A stretch of DNA of 32,032 bases from Acidobacteriota bacterium (lineage in GTDB: Bacteria > Acidobacteriota > Vicinamibacteria > Vicinamibacterales > JAHECP01), in the NCBI GenBank assembly GCA_024641665.1, contig JAHECP010000053.1:1-32032 (forward strand), written 5' to 3'. Under the pieces are notes generated by a model, which saw only the letters and a program-made list of their open reading frames with translations, searched no databases and had not been told where the DNA came from. The translations under genes were made by a program, and so were the position numbers. Shown piece by piece: positions 1 to 6,718 of this stretch. The stretch's first letter is position 1, and every line of letters starts with the position of its first letter.

Positions 1-24
1 CTGGGGTGATCGAGCGGCCAAATG

Positions 25-537
25 TCATCGTGGAGAATCGAGCAATCGTGATCCCGAGCAGCGTGGCGTCGCTTCTCTAAATGCAGAAGCCGGTTGTCTC
101 AAAATCATTGACGCGGCCCGCTTTTCCAGTTGATCGACGCTGAACGGTCGTTCAAGACGCTCCAGCCGCCGTACGTAAAGGAGGTTCGCACTTTGCCCGT
201 CGGCCGCTTGAGACATGTCGTACAGCCCGCCCTCGTGCGGTTGAAGCGTCCACAAAAGGCGTTCGAGGACCTTCCACTTTGGCCGGAGAATCTGGCGTTT
301 GTCTTCCCAGCCTACGATCTCACCCCTGTACCGAACGGTGGGCAGGTCAGTCGTAACGGACAGATACAACTTCATGGGCGACGCGACACTGGGTTGGTTA
401 TCTCGAAGCTCGACCATCACACGGCTTGAATATGGCTGCAAGAAGAGAATTTGCTCGGGCAACTCCATTTGGACCTGTAGGATCTCCTCGAGCACCTCGG
501 CGTACACGCCGTTGATGAAAAGGCCAGTCGGCGTCAT
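25..537 (-). CDS. hypothetical protein, probable cassette gene
   Basis: A 170-residue protein with no family that I recognise. It has no signal peptide or membrane segment, is rich in Leu, Arg and Glu, and has a basic C-terminus; the composition looks like a soluble cytoplasmic protein. The ATG at 535-537 is chosen because a GGGAG ribosome-binding sequence lies about eight bases upstream. The gene reads on the minus strand like the other cassette genes, and directly upstream is the degenerate attC that ends the DUF5655 cassette, so it would be the next cassette. Its own attC would lie left of base 25, outside the window. A plus-strand reading (130-429) overlaps it but has no ribosome-binding site and is treated as a shadow. 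Confidence 0.6.
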   Translation of the reverse strand: MTPTGLFINGVYAEVLEEILQVQMELPEQILFLQPYSSRVMVELRDNQPSVASPMKLYLSVTTDLPTVRYRGEIVGWEDKRQILRPKWKVLERLLWTLQPHEGGLYDMSQAADGQSANLLYVRRLERLERPFSVDQLEKRAASMILRQPASAFREATPRCSGSRLLDSPR

Positions 538-675
538 ATGTCAGTCTCCCAGGTCTCCGGTTGCCGTCCCCCCGGCTTTAGCCGCAGCGGCTCAGCGCAT
601 CGAGGCGGCCGCTCACGACTGTCCGAGTCTGTTCGTGCGTTTCCACGGCCGCCGTCGGTTGCGGGCCGCTTGTTA

Positions 676-1972
676 GACGGCGTCAATAAATAATATATAC
701 AAGCGGCAGGGCTTGGCGCTATGATGCCGGTGTGAGGATCGCCGATGCCCTCGCGGCGAAGTTCGCGCGGATCTGGCCGCACTTGGATGAGCGGGCCCGT
801 CGCATGATGGCCGCGAATGAGGCGCGCCAGTTGGGCTACGGAGGCGTGTCGCGGGTCAGCCGCGCCTGCGGGCTGTCGCGGGTCACCATCGCCAAAGGGA
901 TCGCGGAACTGGACACGCCGCCGCTGAGCCCCGGTCGGATTCGCCGCCCCGGAGCCGGTCGTCCGTCCCTCCTCGCGCAGGATCCGGCGTTGCCGCAGGC
1001 GCTGGAGGCCTTGGTCGAACCGCTCGCCCGCGGCGACCCGGAGTCGCCGTTGCGCTGGACGTGCAAGAGCACCCGTGTCCTGGCCGCCGCCCTGACGGCG
1101 CGCCGCCATCCGATCAGCCATGAGAAAGTCGCCCAGTGGCTGCGGGCGATGGACTACAGCCTGCAGAGCAATCGGAAGACGGAGGAGGGCGCCGACCATC
1201 CGGACCGGGACGCGCAGTTTCGGTACCTCAACACGCAGGTCCGCCGGGCCTTGCGCGCCGGCACTCCGGTGATTTCCGTCGACACGAAGAAGAAGGAGTT
1301 GATCGGCAACTTCGCCAATACGGGCCGGCAGTGGCGCCCGACGCACTCGCCGGATGCGGTCGCCGTCCATGATTTTCCGGCGCCCGAGGTCCCGCGCGCC
1401 TTCCCCTACGGCATCTACGATCTGGGGCGCAACACCGGGTTTGTGAATGTGGGAACCGACCACGACACGGGCGCGTTTGCGGCGGCGTCGATTCACGGGT
1501 GGTGGCGCGCCGAGGGCCGCCGCCTGTACCCGCACGCTCGCGACCTCTTGATCACCGCGGACGCTGGCGGCAGCAACGGCTATCGATTGCGCCTCTGGAA
1601 GATCGCCCTGCAGCGCATCGCCAATGCGACCGGCGTGTCCTTGCGCGTCTGCCACTTCCCACCGGGGACGAGCAAATGGAACAAGGTGGAGCATCGGCTC
1701 TTCTCGTTCATCTCCTCGAACTGGCGAGGTCAACCGTTACGCGACTACGAGACGATCGTGCGCCTGATTGCGTCGACGACGACGGCCAAGGGGCTGATGG
1801 TCACCTGTCGTCTGGATCGCCGCCGCTATCCCGTGGGCCGACGCGTCAGTGCCAAAGAGTTGGCTGCCGAGGTCAACCTGATTCCTGACCGATTCCATGG
1901 GGACTGGAACTACACGATTCGACCCAAGTAAGCCGCTCGGCGCACTTACATATCTTATTTATTGACGCCGCC
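676..1972 (+). mobile_element. ISAzo13-family insertion sequence, copy 1
   Basis: An intact element of 1297 bp. Terminal inverted repeats: the left end starts GACGGCGTCAATAAATAA and the right end, read inward, starts GGCGGCGTCAATAAATAA; they match over about 21 of the first 23 bases. The target duplication is TTA at 673-675 and 1973-1975 (it can equally be read as TTAG). One transposase gene fills the element. Copy 2 at 2229-3525 appears identical, with the same protein and the same end sequences, and has the same orientation. The family is assigned from the transposase sequence. The insertion point lies in the core of an attC site. Confidence 0.9.
732..1931 (+). CDS. ISAzo13-family transposase (copy 1)
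   Basis: A 399-residue DDE transposase of the ISAzo13 (Rhodopirellula-type DDE) family, which cuts and joins the ends of its own element. Residues 1-60 include a helix-turn-helix-like segment (GLSRVTIAKGI). The catalytic core has the family signatures: D184 in VDTKKKELIGNF, D277 in LLITADAGGSNGYR, and E320 in PPGTSKWNKVEHRLFSF, then NWRG and the closing FHGDWNYTI. The length is normal for the family. The start is the GTG at 732; the ATG ATG at 721 runs straight into a stop. The promoter probably lies just inside the left end. No frameshift or truncation is visible, so the gene looks functional. Confidence 0.93.
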   Translation: MRIADALAAKFARIWPHLDERARRMMAANEARQLGYGGVSRVSRACGLSRVTIAKGIAELDTPPLSPGRIRRPGAGRPSLLAQDPALPQALEALVEPLARGDPESPLRWTCKSTRVLAAALTARRHPISHEKVAQWLRAMDYSLQSNRKTEEGADHPDRDAQFRYLNTQVRRALRAGTPVISVDTKKKELIGNFANTGRQWRPTHSPDAVAVHDFPAPEVPRAFPYGIYDLGRNTGFVNVGTDHDTGAFAAASIHGWWRAEGRRLYPHARDLLITADAGGSNGYRLRLWKIALQRIANATGVSLRVCHFPPGTSKWNKVEHRLFSFISSNWRGQPLRDYETIVRLIASTTTAKGLMVTCRLDRRRYPVGRRVSAKELAAEVNLIPDRFHGDWNYTIRPK

Positions 1973-1981
1973 TTAGCCAGT

Positions 1982-2228
1982 TCATCCACCGACCTGCTCG
2001 TAGGCCTGCTGAATGAACGGCTTGGCCGCCTGAAAGTCTGATTGGGTCTTGATCGAGACCTCAAGGTCGCCTGTCCCGTAATGCCCAACGTCCGCCACGT
2101 CTCGCGAAATGCCTCTTGGACCGTGGTTGTCCTCAGGATCGAGCTTCAGATACAGCAGAAGGCGCTTTTGCTGGATTTCCATGCACACGATGTTCTGTGA
2201 GGTCTTGTAGGCGACGTAGAACTTCTTA
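1982..2228 (-). pseudogene. 3' part of DUF5655 / NucS-like nuclease gene, split by IS copy 2
   Basis: This holds the C-terminal ~80 codons of the gene that begins at 4217. The translated piece starts KKFYVAYKT and continues through ISRDVADVGHYGTGDLEV to the stop at 1982-1984. It matches the C-terminal DUF5655 domain as I know it (usual pattern: K-F-Y-A-K-T, I-E-I, D-V-G-H-G-G-D-E). It has no start codon or ribosome-binding site of its own. Joining TTA at 2226-2228 to base 3529 removes the insertion and one target copy, and gives the continuous reading IEVSPKKFYV. The stop is followed at once by the attC core that carries IS copy 1. Confidence 0.85.
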
Positions 2229-3525
2229 GACGGCGTCAATAAATAATATATACAAGCGGCAGGGCTTGGCGCTATGATGCCGGTGTGAGGATCGCCGATG
2301 CCCTCGCGGCGAAGTTCGCGCGGATCTGGCCGCACTTGGATGAGCGGGCCCGTCGCATGATGGCCGCGAATGAGGCGCGCCAGTTGGGCTACGGAGGCGT
2401 GTCGCGGGTCAGCCGCGCCTGCGGGCTGTCGCGGGTCACCATCGCCAAAGGGATCGCGGAACTGGACACGCCGCCGCTGAGCCCCGGTCGGATTCGCCGC
2501 CCCGGAGCCGGTCGTCCGTCCCTCCTCGCGCAGGATCCGGCGTTGCCGCAGGCGCTGGAGGCCTTGGTCGAACCGCTCGCCCGCGGCGACCCGGAGTCGC
2601 CGTTGCGCTGGACGTGCAAGAGCACCCGTGTCCTGGCCGCCGCCCTGACGGCGCGCCGCCATCCGATCAGCCATGAGAAAGTCGCCCAGTGGCTGCGGGC
2701 GATGGACTACAGCCTGCAGAGCAATCGGAAGACGGAGGAGGGCGCCGACCATCCGGACCGGGACGCGCAGTTTCGGTACCTCAACACGCAGGTCCGCCGG
2801 GCCTTGCGCGCCGGCACTCCGGTGATTTCCGTCGACACGAAGAAGAAGGAGTTGATCGGCAACTTCGCCAATACGGGCCGGCAGTGGCGCCCGACGCACT
2901 CGCCGGATGCGGTCGCCGTCCATGATTTTCCGGCGCCCGAGGTCCCGCGCGCCTTCCCCTACGGCATCTACGATCTGGGGCGCAACACCGGGTTTGTGAA
3001 TGTGGGAACCGACCACGACACGGGCGCGTTTGCGGCGGCGTCGATTCACGGGTGGTGGCGCGCCGAGGGCCGCCGCCTGTACCCGCACGCTCGCGACCTC
3101 TTGATCACCGCGGACGCTGGCGGCAGCAACGGCTATCGATTGCGCCTCTGGAAGATCGCCCTGCAGCGCATCGCCAATGCGACCGGCGTGTCCTTGCGCG
3201 TCTGCCACTTCCCACCGGGGACGAGCAAATGGAACAAGGTGGAGCATCGGCTCTTCTCGTTCATCTCCTCGAACTGGCGAGGTCAACCGTTACGCGACTA
3301 CGAGACGATCGTGCGCCTGATTGCGTCGACGACGACGGCCAAGGGGCTGATGGTCACCTGTCGTCTGGATCGCCGCCGCTATCCCGTGGGCCGACGCGTC
3401 AGTGCCAAAGAGTTGGCTGCCGAGGTCAACCTGATTCCTGACCGATTCCATGGGGACTGGAACTACACGATTCGACCCAAGTAAGCCGCTCGGCGCACTT
3501 ACATATCTTATTTATTGACGCCGCC
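2229..3525 (+). mobile_element. ISAzo13-family insertion sequence, copy 2
   Basis: Same 1297-bp element as copy 1, same orientation, ending 253 bp to the right of copy 1's end once the flanking gene fragment is counted. The target duplication is TTA at 2226-2228 and 3526-3528 (or TTAG). It lies inside the DUF5655 gene at about codon 230 of 311. No base difference from copy 1 was noticed and the two transposases are identical in translation, so at least one insertion is recent. The pair brackets a 256-bp gene fragment and could in principle move together as a composite unit. Confidence 0.9.
2285..3484 (+). CDS. ISAzo13-family transposase (copy 2)
   Basis: A 399-residue transposase with the same translation as the gene at 732-1931, including D184, D277 and E320 and the GTG start. 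It is full length and undamaged. It lies antisense to the gene it interrupts, so any transcription from the element would run against the remaining gene halves. The long open frames on the opposite strand of both copies are a by-product of high third-position G+C and carry no recognisable domain. Confidence 0.93.
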   Translation: MRIADALAAKFARIWPHLDERARRMMAANEARQLGYGGVSRVSRACGLSRVTIAKGIAELDTPPLSPGRIRRPGAGRPSLLAQDPALPQALEALVEPLARGDPESPLRWTCKSTRVLAAALTARRHPISHEKVAQWLRAMDYSLQSNRKTEEGADHPDRDAQFRYLNTQVRRALRAGTPVISVDTKKKELIGNFANTGRQWRPTHSPDAVAVHDFPAPEVPRAFPYGIYDLGRNTGFVNVGTDHDTGAFAAASIHGWWRAEGRRLYPHARDLLITADAGGSNGYRLRLWKIALQRIANATGVSLRVCHFPPGTSKWNKVEHRLFSFISSNWRGQPLRDYETIVRLIASTTTAKGLMVTCRLDRRRYPVGRRVSAKELAAEVNLIPDRFHGDWNYTIRPK

Positions 3526-4217
3526 TTAGGCGACACTTCAATTGAAGGGTCGAGACCGGTAATGAAATCGTTCACTCCAACGGCCAGGTCGCGCATTGAC
3601 TGTGGCTTGCCGTCCATGTGTTGCTCAAACGTGTACGAGCCTGTCGCCCTGGCCGCCGCAGCTTTCTTGCCTGCGGCCACCATGACGGGGTTCTTGCCAG
3701 ACACCGAGGCAGGACCCACACCAGCCTCTGATTTCTGAAACACCTCCTCCATGTAGAGGACGTCGTTGGTGAAGAGCCGATACGTCCACAACTCAATGTT
3801 TGCGCCCATCATCCGTACCGCGTGGAGGTCGTACTTGCGGTAATTCGGGGCAATGCAAATGACCCGCACATCGGACCAGTCCACTTGCACCTTTGACCCG
3901 AGCACCTTCTGGGCAGCGATCTCGAAATCGCCGCGATGATCCTGAATCCACGAAAGGTAGAAGAGACTCTGATTGACGAGGTCGGACGACTCAACAACCT
4001 TGTACTCGATGATGACGGGGTTGTCGTCCTCTGACAGCGCTAGTGTGTCGATACGGCCCGCATGCTGGGCCCCGGTCGAGAATTCGGTGGCCACAAGGCG
4101 GCATTTGAAGACTGTGTCCAGATTTCTCTCAACGAGTTGCTGGAGGATCTTTTCTGAGCCGAACTTCGACTGGGCGATTCGCTGGAGACTCGTTTTCGAA
4201 ACTGTAAACAGCGGCAT
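3526..4217 (-). pseudogene. 5' part of NucS-like/DUF5655 nuclease gene, split by IS copy 2
   Basis: Encodes the N-terminal ~230 residues of a protein that would be 311 residues if intact. Residues 1-130 look like an endonuclease NucS/PD-(D/E)xK-type fold: D57 in RIDTLAL and E71-x-K73 in VIIEYKVVE are the expected catalytic Asp and Glu-x-Lys. A linker follows (Ala/Lys-rich, GKKAAAARA), then the start of the DUF5655 domain, cut by the insertion at SIEVSP. Known: NucS-like plus DUF5655 proteins are widespread single-gene accessory nucleases of unclear role. The ATG at 4215-4217 is the start that fits the family (MPLFTV); an upstream in-frame ATG at 4277 would lie in the attC. As it stands, the insertion adds a short foreign tail. 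Intact, this would be the cassette gene ended by the attC at 574-1978. Confidence 0.85.
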
Positions 4218-4235
4218 GGTCTTGGACTCAGAATC

Positions 4236-4306
4236 TGGCAACGGCCAAGGCTGACCCGCGGCGCACGCCGTCTTCAACCCGCCTTCGTGTCCAGCCCGTG
4301 TTAGGC
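4236..4306 (-). other. attC recombination site (71 bp)
   Basis: On the minus strand it starts with GCCTAAC (4306-4300), a perfect RYYYAAC core. Next is the inner box GGCTGGAC (4296-4289), a central hairpin with CGGCGTGCGCCG, the inner box GTCAGCC (4255-4249), and the distal core GTTGCCA (4242-4236). The two inner boxes pair except for one extra G in the first, which is the extra-helical base characteristic of attC sites. The distal core keeps only the invariant GTT. It lies 21 bases after the stop of the 4328-4537 gene and just before the start of the NucS/DUF5655 gene, exactly where a cassette junction belongs. Confidence 0.8.
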
Positions 4307-4327
4307 GGCAATCCCAGCCCGCACCGC

Positions 4328-4537
4328 TCAGATTTTCCGCGAAAGTCGTATCGGCCGATTCCGCCCGCCGTCGCGCAATGCTGAAGCGCCGCCACGTAAC
4401 CTCCGCAGGGCGAGGGAAATATGGCCCTGGGGGACGGTCGGAGCTTCTCTGGCAATGTAGGCCTTGACGTCTTTGTCGGAGGCACCTTGACCCAGATCTG
4501 CCAGGGCCTTACGCACCCACGCAGTTACGTCGCCCAT
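4328..4537 (-). CDS. small cassette protein, unknown function
   Basis: Encodes 69 residues (MGDVTAWVRKALADLG start, basic C-terminal tail RNRPIRLSRKI). The segment SDKDVKAYIAREAP followed by VPQGHISLALRRLR resembles a short winged-helix or helix-turn-helix unit, suggesting nucleic-acid binding, but I do not recognise a named family. The ATG at 4535-4537 has a GGAG sequence seven bases upstream. The stop lies just before a well-formed attC, the expected layout of a one-gene cassette. An overlapping frame (4228-4485) runs through the attC and is rejected. It is unclear whether the basic tail is a real feature or whether the frame is shifted near the end. Confidence 0.6.
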   Translation of the reverse strand: MGDVTAWVRKALADLGQGASDKDVKAYIAREAPTVPQGHISLALRRLRGGASALRDGGRNRPIRLSRKI

Positions 4538-4908
4538 CTCGGCACTCCATGTGCTACCTGACGAGTGTCCGCCTACGGCTCGAAGGCACCCGCCTCTAGT
4601 CGGCCGAACTCGACGGTCGGATATCCCCCGGACGGCCGCAGTCTAGCACCGCGGCGGACCCGATCAAAGTGCCCCGGAAGTGACGCTTGTCGTGCATCTT
4701 GCGGCTGGCTGGTGTGAAGGACCGGAGTCGCGATAGGCCGATCTCGATAGCCCGACGAGCCGCCGCGGCGCTCGCCGCCTACCTGGGGTGAACCGGCGCA
4801 GGGACCAGCGGTTGGTCTGCGGGCCGTACGCGCCACGCTCACCGGCGATGGCCGAGGAGTTCCAGGATCGCCCGGATGTCGGATCCTCTCGCGGCCGTTG
4901 TTCACCGG
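4538..4908. other. 371-bp cassette spacer without a convincing gene
   Basis: No reading frame here has a good start, ribosome-binding site and family match. Right after the stop of the zinc-ribbon gene (minus strand) is an inverted repeat, GGATC and GATCC around a 12-base loop with outer GGCCG and CGGCC, which could be a worn attC arm or a transcription stop. The left third holds repeat A (4597-4710), whose relative is found at 7185-7299. No clean RYYYAAC/GTTRRRY pair was found, so if an attC once closed this cassette it has decayed. Confidence 0.5.
4597..4710 (-). repeat. imperfect ~115-bp repeat, copy A
   Basis: Minus-strand sequence from about GCCAGCCGCAAG to GACTA that aligns over its whole length with 7185-7299, with most bases shared. 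Both copies contain the strings ATGCACGAC, TTTGATC and GTGCTAGACTGCG. Each has a possible short frame (34 codons from 4697 here, 33 in copy B) that begins MHD and shares VLDC. However, every base difference between the copies changes the amino acid, so protein-level conservation is unlikely. A stem (CCGCGGT and ACTGCGG around GCTAG) is kept in copy B with a G-C to G-T type change, which favours a structured DNA or RNA element. Confidence 0.65.
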
Positions 4909-5601
4909 TCAATCCTTGACGATGTGGTCGATCTTGTACGGACCAGTCGCGGGGAGCGCGGGACGGCGGAAGCCGACGGTGTAGGTATGGCCGTCGATCA
5001 CGTAGTCCGCGATGAACGCGTCCTCGCCGTGCGGTTCGCGTGAGACGTACCGTCCCAACAGAGGCAGCGCCTCGTCCCACGTCATGCCGAGTCGCACCTC
5101 GCCTTGCGGTGTACTGATTGACCCCACCAGTTGCGGCCCTTCTTCGGCTGGCTTCGTCGGGTTGTCCGCGCCAGCGTCTGCTTGCGACGGTGTGGCTGAG
5201 TGCGACGGCATCGTGGGCGGCGGGTTCACCGCAAAGGCCCAGAAGGTCAGGATGAACATCGCCACCAACCCGAATACGAGGCGGATCAGGATCGGGCCGG
5301 TCAGCGCCGCAATGACGCCTGGCAGAATCAGCAGCATTCCGAGCGCGCGCCACGCATCAGGCGCGCTGGCGACAAGGACGGTTCCCACGACGACGACGCC
5401 CCAGGTGATGTAGGCCCTCCGACCGCTCGCAAAGGCGAGCTTTCGCCGAGGACGGGGCACCGGCTTCGATTCAACCGATGGCGAGACCAACGCCGGTACG
5501 GACGGCGCTGGCTTCGGGACAGAGGGCAGCCGCTCACCGCAGTAGCGACACTTGATCGCCTCGTCCTGAATCTCCTCCGCGCAGAATGGGCACTTCTTCA
5601 T
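4909..5601 (-). CDS. zinc-ribbon membrane protein, unknown function
   Basis: A 230-residue protein. Residues 4-21 form a zinc ribbon (C4-x2-C7 and C18-x2-C21, KCPFCAEEI and KCRYCGERL). A Pro-rich linker (24-55), two or three membrane segments (about 63-80, 88-102 and 104-124), a second Pro/Ala-rich linker, and a C-terminal soluble domain from ~158 ([21 protein letters not shown], then VGFRRP) follow. The ribbon should face the cytoplasm and the C-terminal domain the periplasm. Proteins of this plan are common and mostly uncharacterised. The ATG at 5599-5601 has AGGTG upstream and a good -10 (TATAAT, 5645-5650) 44 bases away. It is divergent from the XRE-type regulator at 5701, with a palindrome between them. 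Confidence 0.8.
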   Translation of the reverse strand: MKKCPFCAEEIQDEAIKCRYCGERLPSVPKPAPSVPALVSPSVESKPVPRPRRKLAFASGRRAYITWGVVVVGTVLVASAPDAWRALGMLLILPGVIAALTGPILIRLVFGLVAMFILTFWAFAVNPPPTMPSHSATPSQADAGADNPTKPAEEGPQLVGSISTPQGEVRLGMTWDEALPLLGRYVSREPHGEDAFIADYVIDGHTYTVGFRRPALPATGPYKIDHIVKD

Positions 5602-5644
5602 CGAACACCTGCCCTTCTCTTGCCGTCAGACGCCGAGCACCGAG

Positions 5645-5673
5645 ATTATAGCGGATATATCCCGTAGACCGAA
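5645..5673 (-). promoter_or_regulatory. promoter of the zinc-ribbon gene
   Basis: On the minus strand, a consensus -10 TATAAT (5650-5645) lies about 44 bases before the start codon. With a 17-base spacer, the -35 position reads TTCGGT (5673-5668), a poor match, so the promoter may need an activator or be weak. Confidence 0.5.
5653..5662. promoter_or_regulatory. perfect 10-bp palindrome, candidate operator
   Basis: GGATATATCC is self-complementary and sits in the promoter spacer directly upstream of the -10 of the zinc-ribbon gene, between it and the divergent XRE regulator. A repressor bound here would block RNA polymerase. Binding by the neighbouring regulator is an inference from position. 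Confidence 0.45.
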
Positions 5674-5700
5674 TCACGGCTGACCGACCAACATCCGGGC

Positions 5701-5928
5701 GTGCCGACCAAACGGTCCCATCCCCTGCTACGCCGGGTGGGCGTCCGTCTGCGAAAAGCCCGGCGTGCCCGAGGAATCAGTCAGGAGCAACTCGCCCTGG
5801 CTGCAAACCTGGACCGGTCGTTCGTCTCCGGACTCGAACGGGGCGAATTCAACGTCAGTCTGCTGGCGCTGGCCAAACTCGCCCGGGTGCTGGACGTTCG
5901 CCTTGGCACCCTGATCGGGACTGATTAG
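5701..5928 (+). CDS. XRE-family DNA-binding regulator
   Basis: Encodes 75 residues, nearly all one XRE/Cro-C1 helix-turn-helix domain: VGVRLRKARRARGISQEQLALAANLD then SFVSGLERGEFNVSL. Recognition-helix residues lie around 38-47 (NLDRSFVSGL). There is no further domain, as in HipB-like or restriction-modification controller proteins. The start is the GTG at 5701; no clear ribbon-binding sequence precedes it, so translation may begin on a leaderless or weakly led message. It reads opposite to the other cassette genes and shares an intergenic region with the zinc-ribbon gene, where the palindrome at 5653-5662 is a plausible operator. It most likely represses itself and/or its neighbour (inference). 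Confidence 0.8.
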   Translation: MPTKRSHPLLRRVGVRLRKARRARGISQEQLALAANLDRSFVSGLERGEFNVSLLALAKLARVLDVRLGTLIGTD

Positions 5929-5977
5929 GATTCCGCTGAAGCACTTCTCAGAGGGGCATCCGCCCGCTTTCGCGGTC

Positions 5978-6044
5978 GTCCACCAGCAGTTGCGGTGGCT
6001 TCATGATCGCCCCGGCCACCGACGGCTGCAAGTGGATGTTCGGC
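5978..6044 (-). other. possible attC site (67 bp), degenerate
   Basis: Minus strand, eight bases after the stop of the GIY-YIG gene. It starts GCCGAAC (6044-6038; one mismatch to RYYYAAC) and continues as a long imperfect inverted repeat: TCCAC, GCAG and CGGTGGC pair with GCCACCG, CTGC and GTGGA. It ends in GGTGGAC, one base from the GTTRRRY core. Placement and length match the two good attC sites in this window. It may be inactive, since both outer cores deviate. Confidence 0.4.
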
Positions 6045-6051
6045 GGCGCGT

Positions 6052-6564
6052 TCAGTGTGTGTCGAACGTATTCCAACGATCCGTCCGTAGCTCCATGGCC
6101 GCATACACCTCAAGCAGATAGAGTTCCAGCGGATTCTGGACCTCGACGAACGCCACGTCAGCCTGGGCGAGGCGCTGTCGCTTGAGCGCAAAGCGGCGCA
6201 TGAACGTCGGGGAGTCCATATTCTCTGCCCGCGTGCGCTTGCCCAAAGCGTCACGTTTGGCCATTCGGTAGGCGAGGGTCGCTTCGAAGTGACTACGACC
6301 TCGAAGGTGCTGTCGGATGCGCTCGATTACCTTCTTCGAAATGCCGACGTAGAAAGGACGACCGGTCTCCAAGAATACGTAGCACCCGCGAAAGTCACTG
6401 GGCATCCCCAGGGACTTGGCAATTCCCTTGACGCCCGCTCCTGGCCGAATGAATTGGGAAGCTGGCACCGGGCGGTCGAGCGCGTGCCGCAACCGCATCA
6501 TGTGTTTCGGTAGGACGGTCCGGGAGAGCGCATTGAAGCTGTGGTTGCACCCGTCGATTCCCAT
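6052..6564 (-). CDS. GIY-YIG nuclease-family protein
   Basis: Encodes 170 residues with a GIY-YIG domain in the middle: G60-C61-Y62 and F71-Y72-V73-G74 form the two signature strands (GCYVFLETGRPFYVGIS), the R82/R84 region (IERIRQHLRG) supplies the catalytic Arg, and E147 or E152 (PLELYLLEVYAA) the metal-binding Glu. The closing WNTFDTH resembles the ending of other stand-alone members. Members cut DNA; the substrate here is unknown. The ATG at 6562-6564 is preferred over the GTG at 6594, because the latter lies inside the attC and upstream of the cassette cut point. Residues 1-55 are a basic extension without a known fold. It follows a good attC and is followed by a weaker one, so it is a one-gene cassette. 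Confidence 0.82.
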   Translation of the reverse strand: MGIDGCNHSFNALSRTVLPKHMMRLRHALDRPVPASQFIRPGAGVKGIAKSLGMPSDFRGCYVFLETGRPFYVGISKKVIERIRQHLRGRSHFEATLAYRMAKRDALGKRTRAENMDSPTFMRRFALKRQRLAQADVAFVEVQNPLELYLLEVYAAMELRTDRWNTFDTH

Positions 6565-6582
6565 CGTTGATCCCGTTTCTCC

Positions 6583-6653
6583 GCCGAACGCCACGCTTCA
6601 GCCGCGGCAGCTCATCATCGTGCCATCCGCCGTCGGCGGCAAGCTTGTTGGGT
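6583..6653 (-). other. attC recombination site (71 bp)
   Basis: The clearest attC in the window. On the minus strand: ACCCAAC (6653-6647), a perfect RYYYAAC core, then the inner box GCTTGCCGCCG, a variable central part, the inner box CGGCTGAAGC, and the distal core GTTCGGC (6589-6583; GTT kept, one mismatch to RRRY). The inner boxes pair with a single extra G on the first box and one mismatch, the extra-helical base expected for attC folding. It lies between the stop of the 6719-7153 gene and the start of the GIY-YIG gene. It has the same length as the site at 4236-4306. Confidence 0.85.
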
Positions 6654-6718
6654 GCCGAGCCCCGTCGCGCGAACAGAAAGTCAATCGTGTCAGAAACTGG
6701 GATGTGACCCACCTGAAG

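Larger units (their letters stand above)
574..1978 (-). other. degenerate attC site, interrupted by IS copy 1
   Basis: Without the insertion sequence, the minus strand reads GGCTAAC four bases after the stop codon of the DUF5655 gene. This resembles the RYYYAAC core that starts an attC (one mismatch). About 100 bases follow (675 down to 574) that fold as nested inverted repeats: AGCGGC with GCCGCT, CGCA with TGCG, CGA with TCG, and GGCGGCCG with CGGCCGCC. The distal core is not a clean GTTRRRY; the matching end reads CTAAAGCC, so the site may be inactive. IS copy 1 is inserted inside the GTTAGCC core (plus strand, G at 672). Position after a stop codon and the nested pairing support attC, while the poor distal core limits confidence. 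Confidence 0.45.

Noticed and set aside
534-1733. Long minus-strand open frame across IS copy 1 (and its twin at 1982-3286)
   Set aside because: It mirrors the transposase gene, is Arg/Ala-rich without domain signals, and arises from high third-position G+C.
4596-4697. Small gene MHD... in repeat A (and 7188-7286 in repeat B)
   Set aside because: All differences between the two copies change the amino acid, there is no convincing ribosome-binding site, and the ends are unrelated. Kept as a repeat, not a gene.
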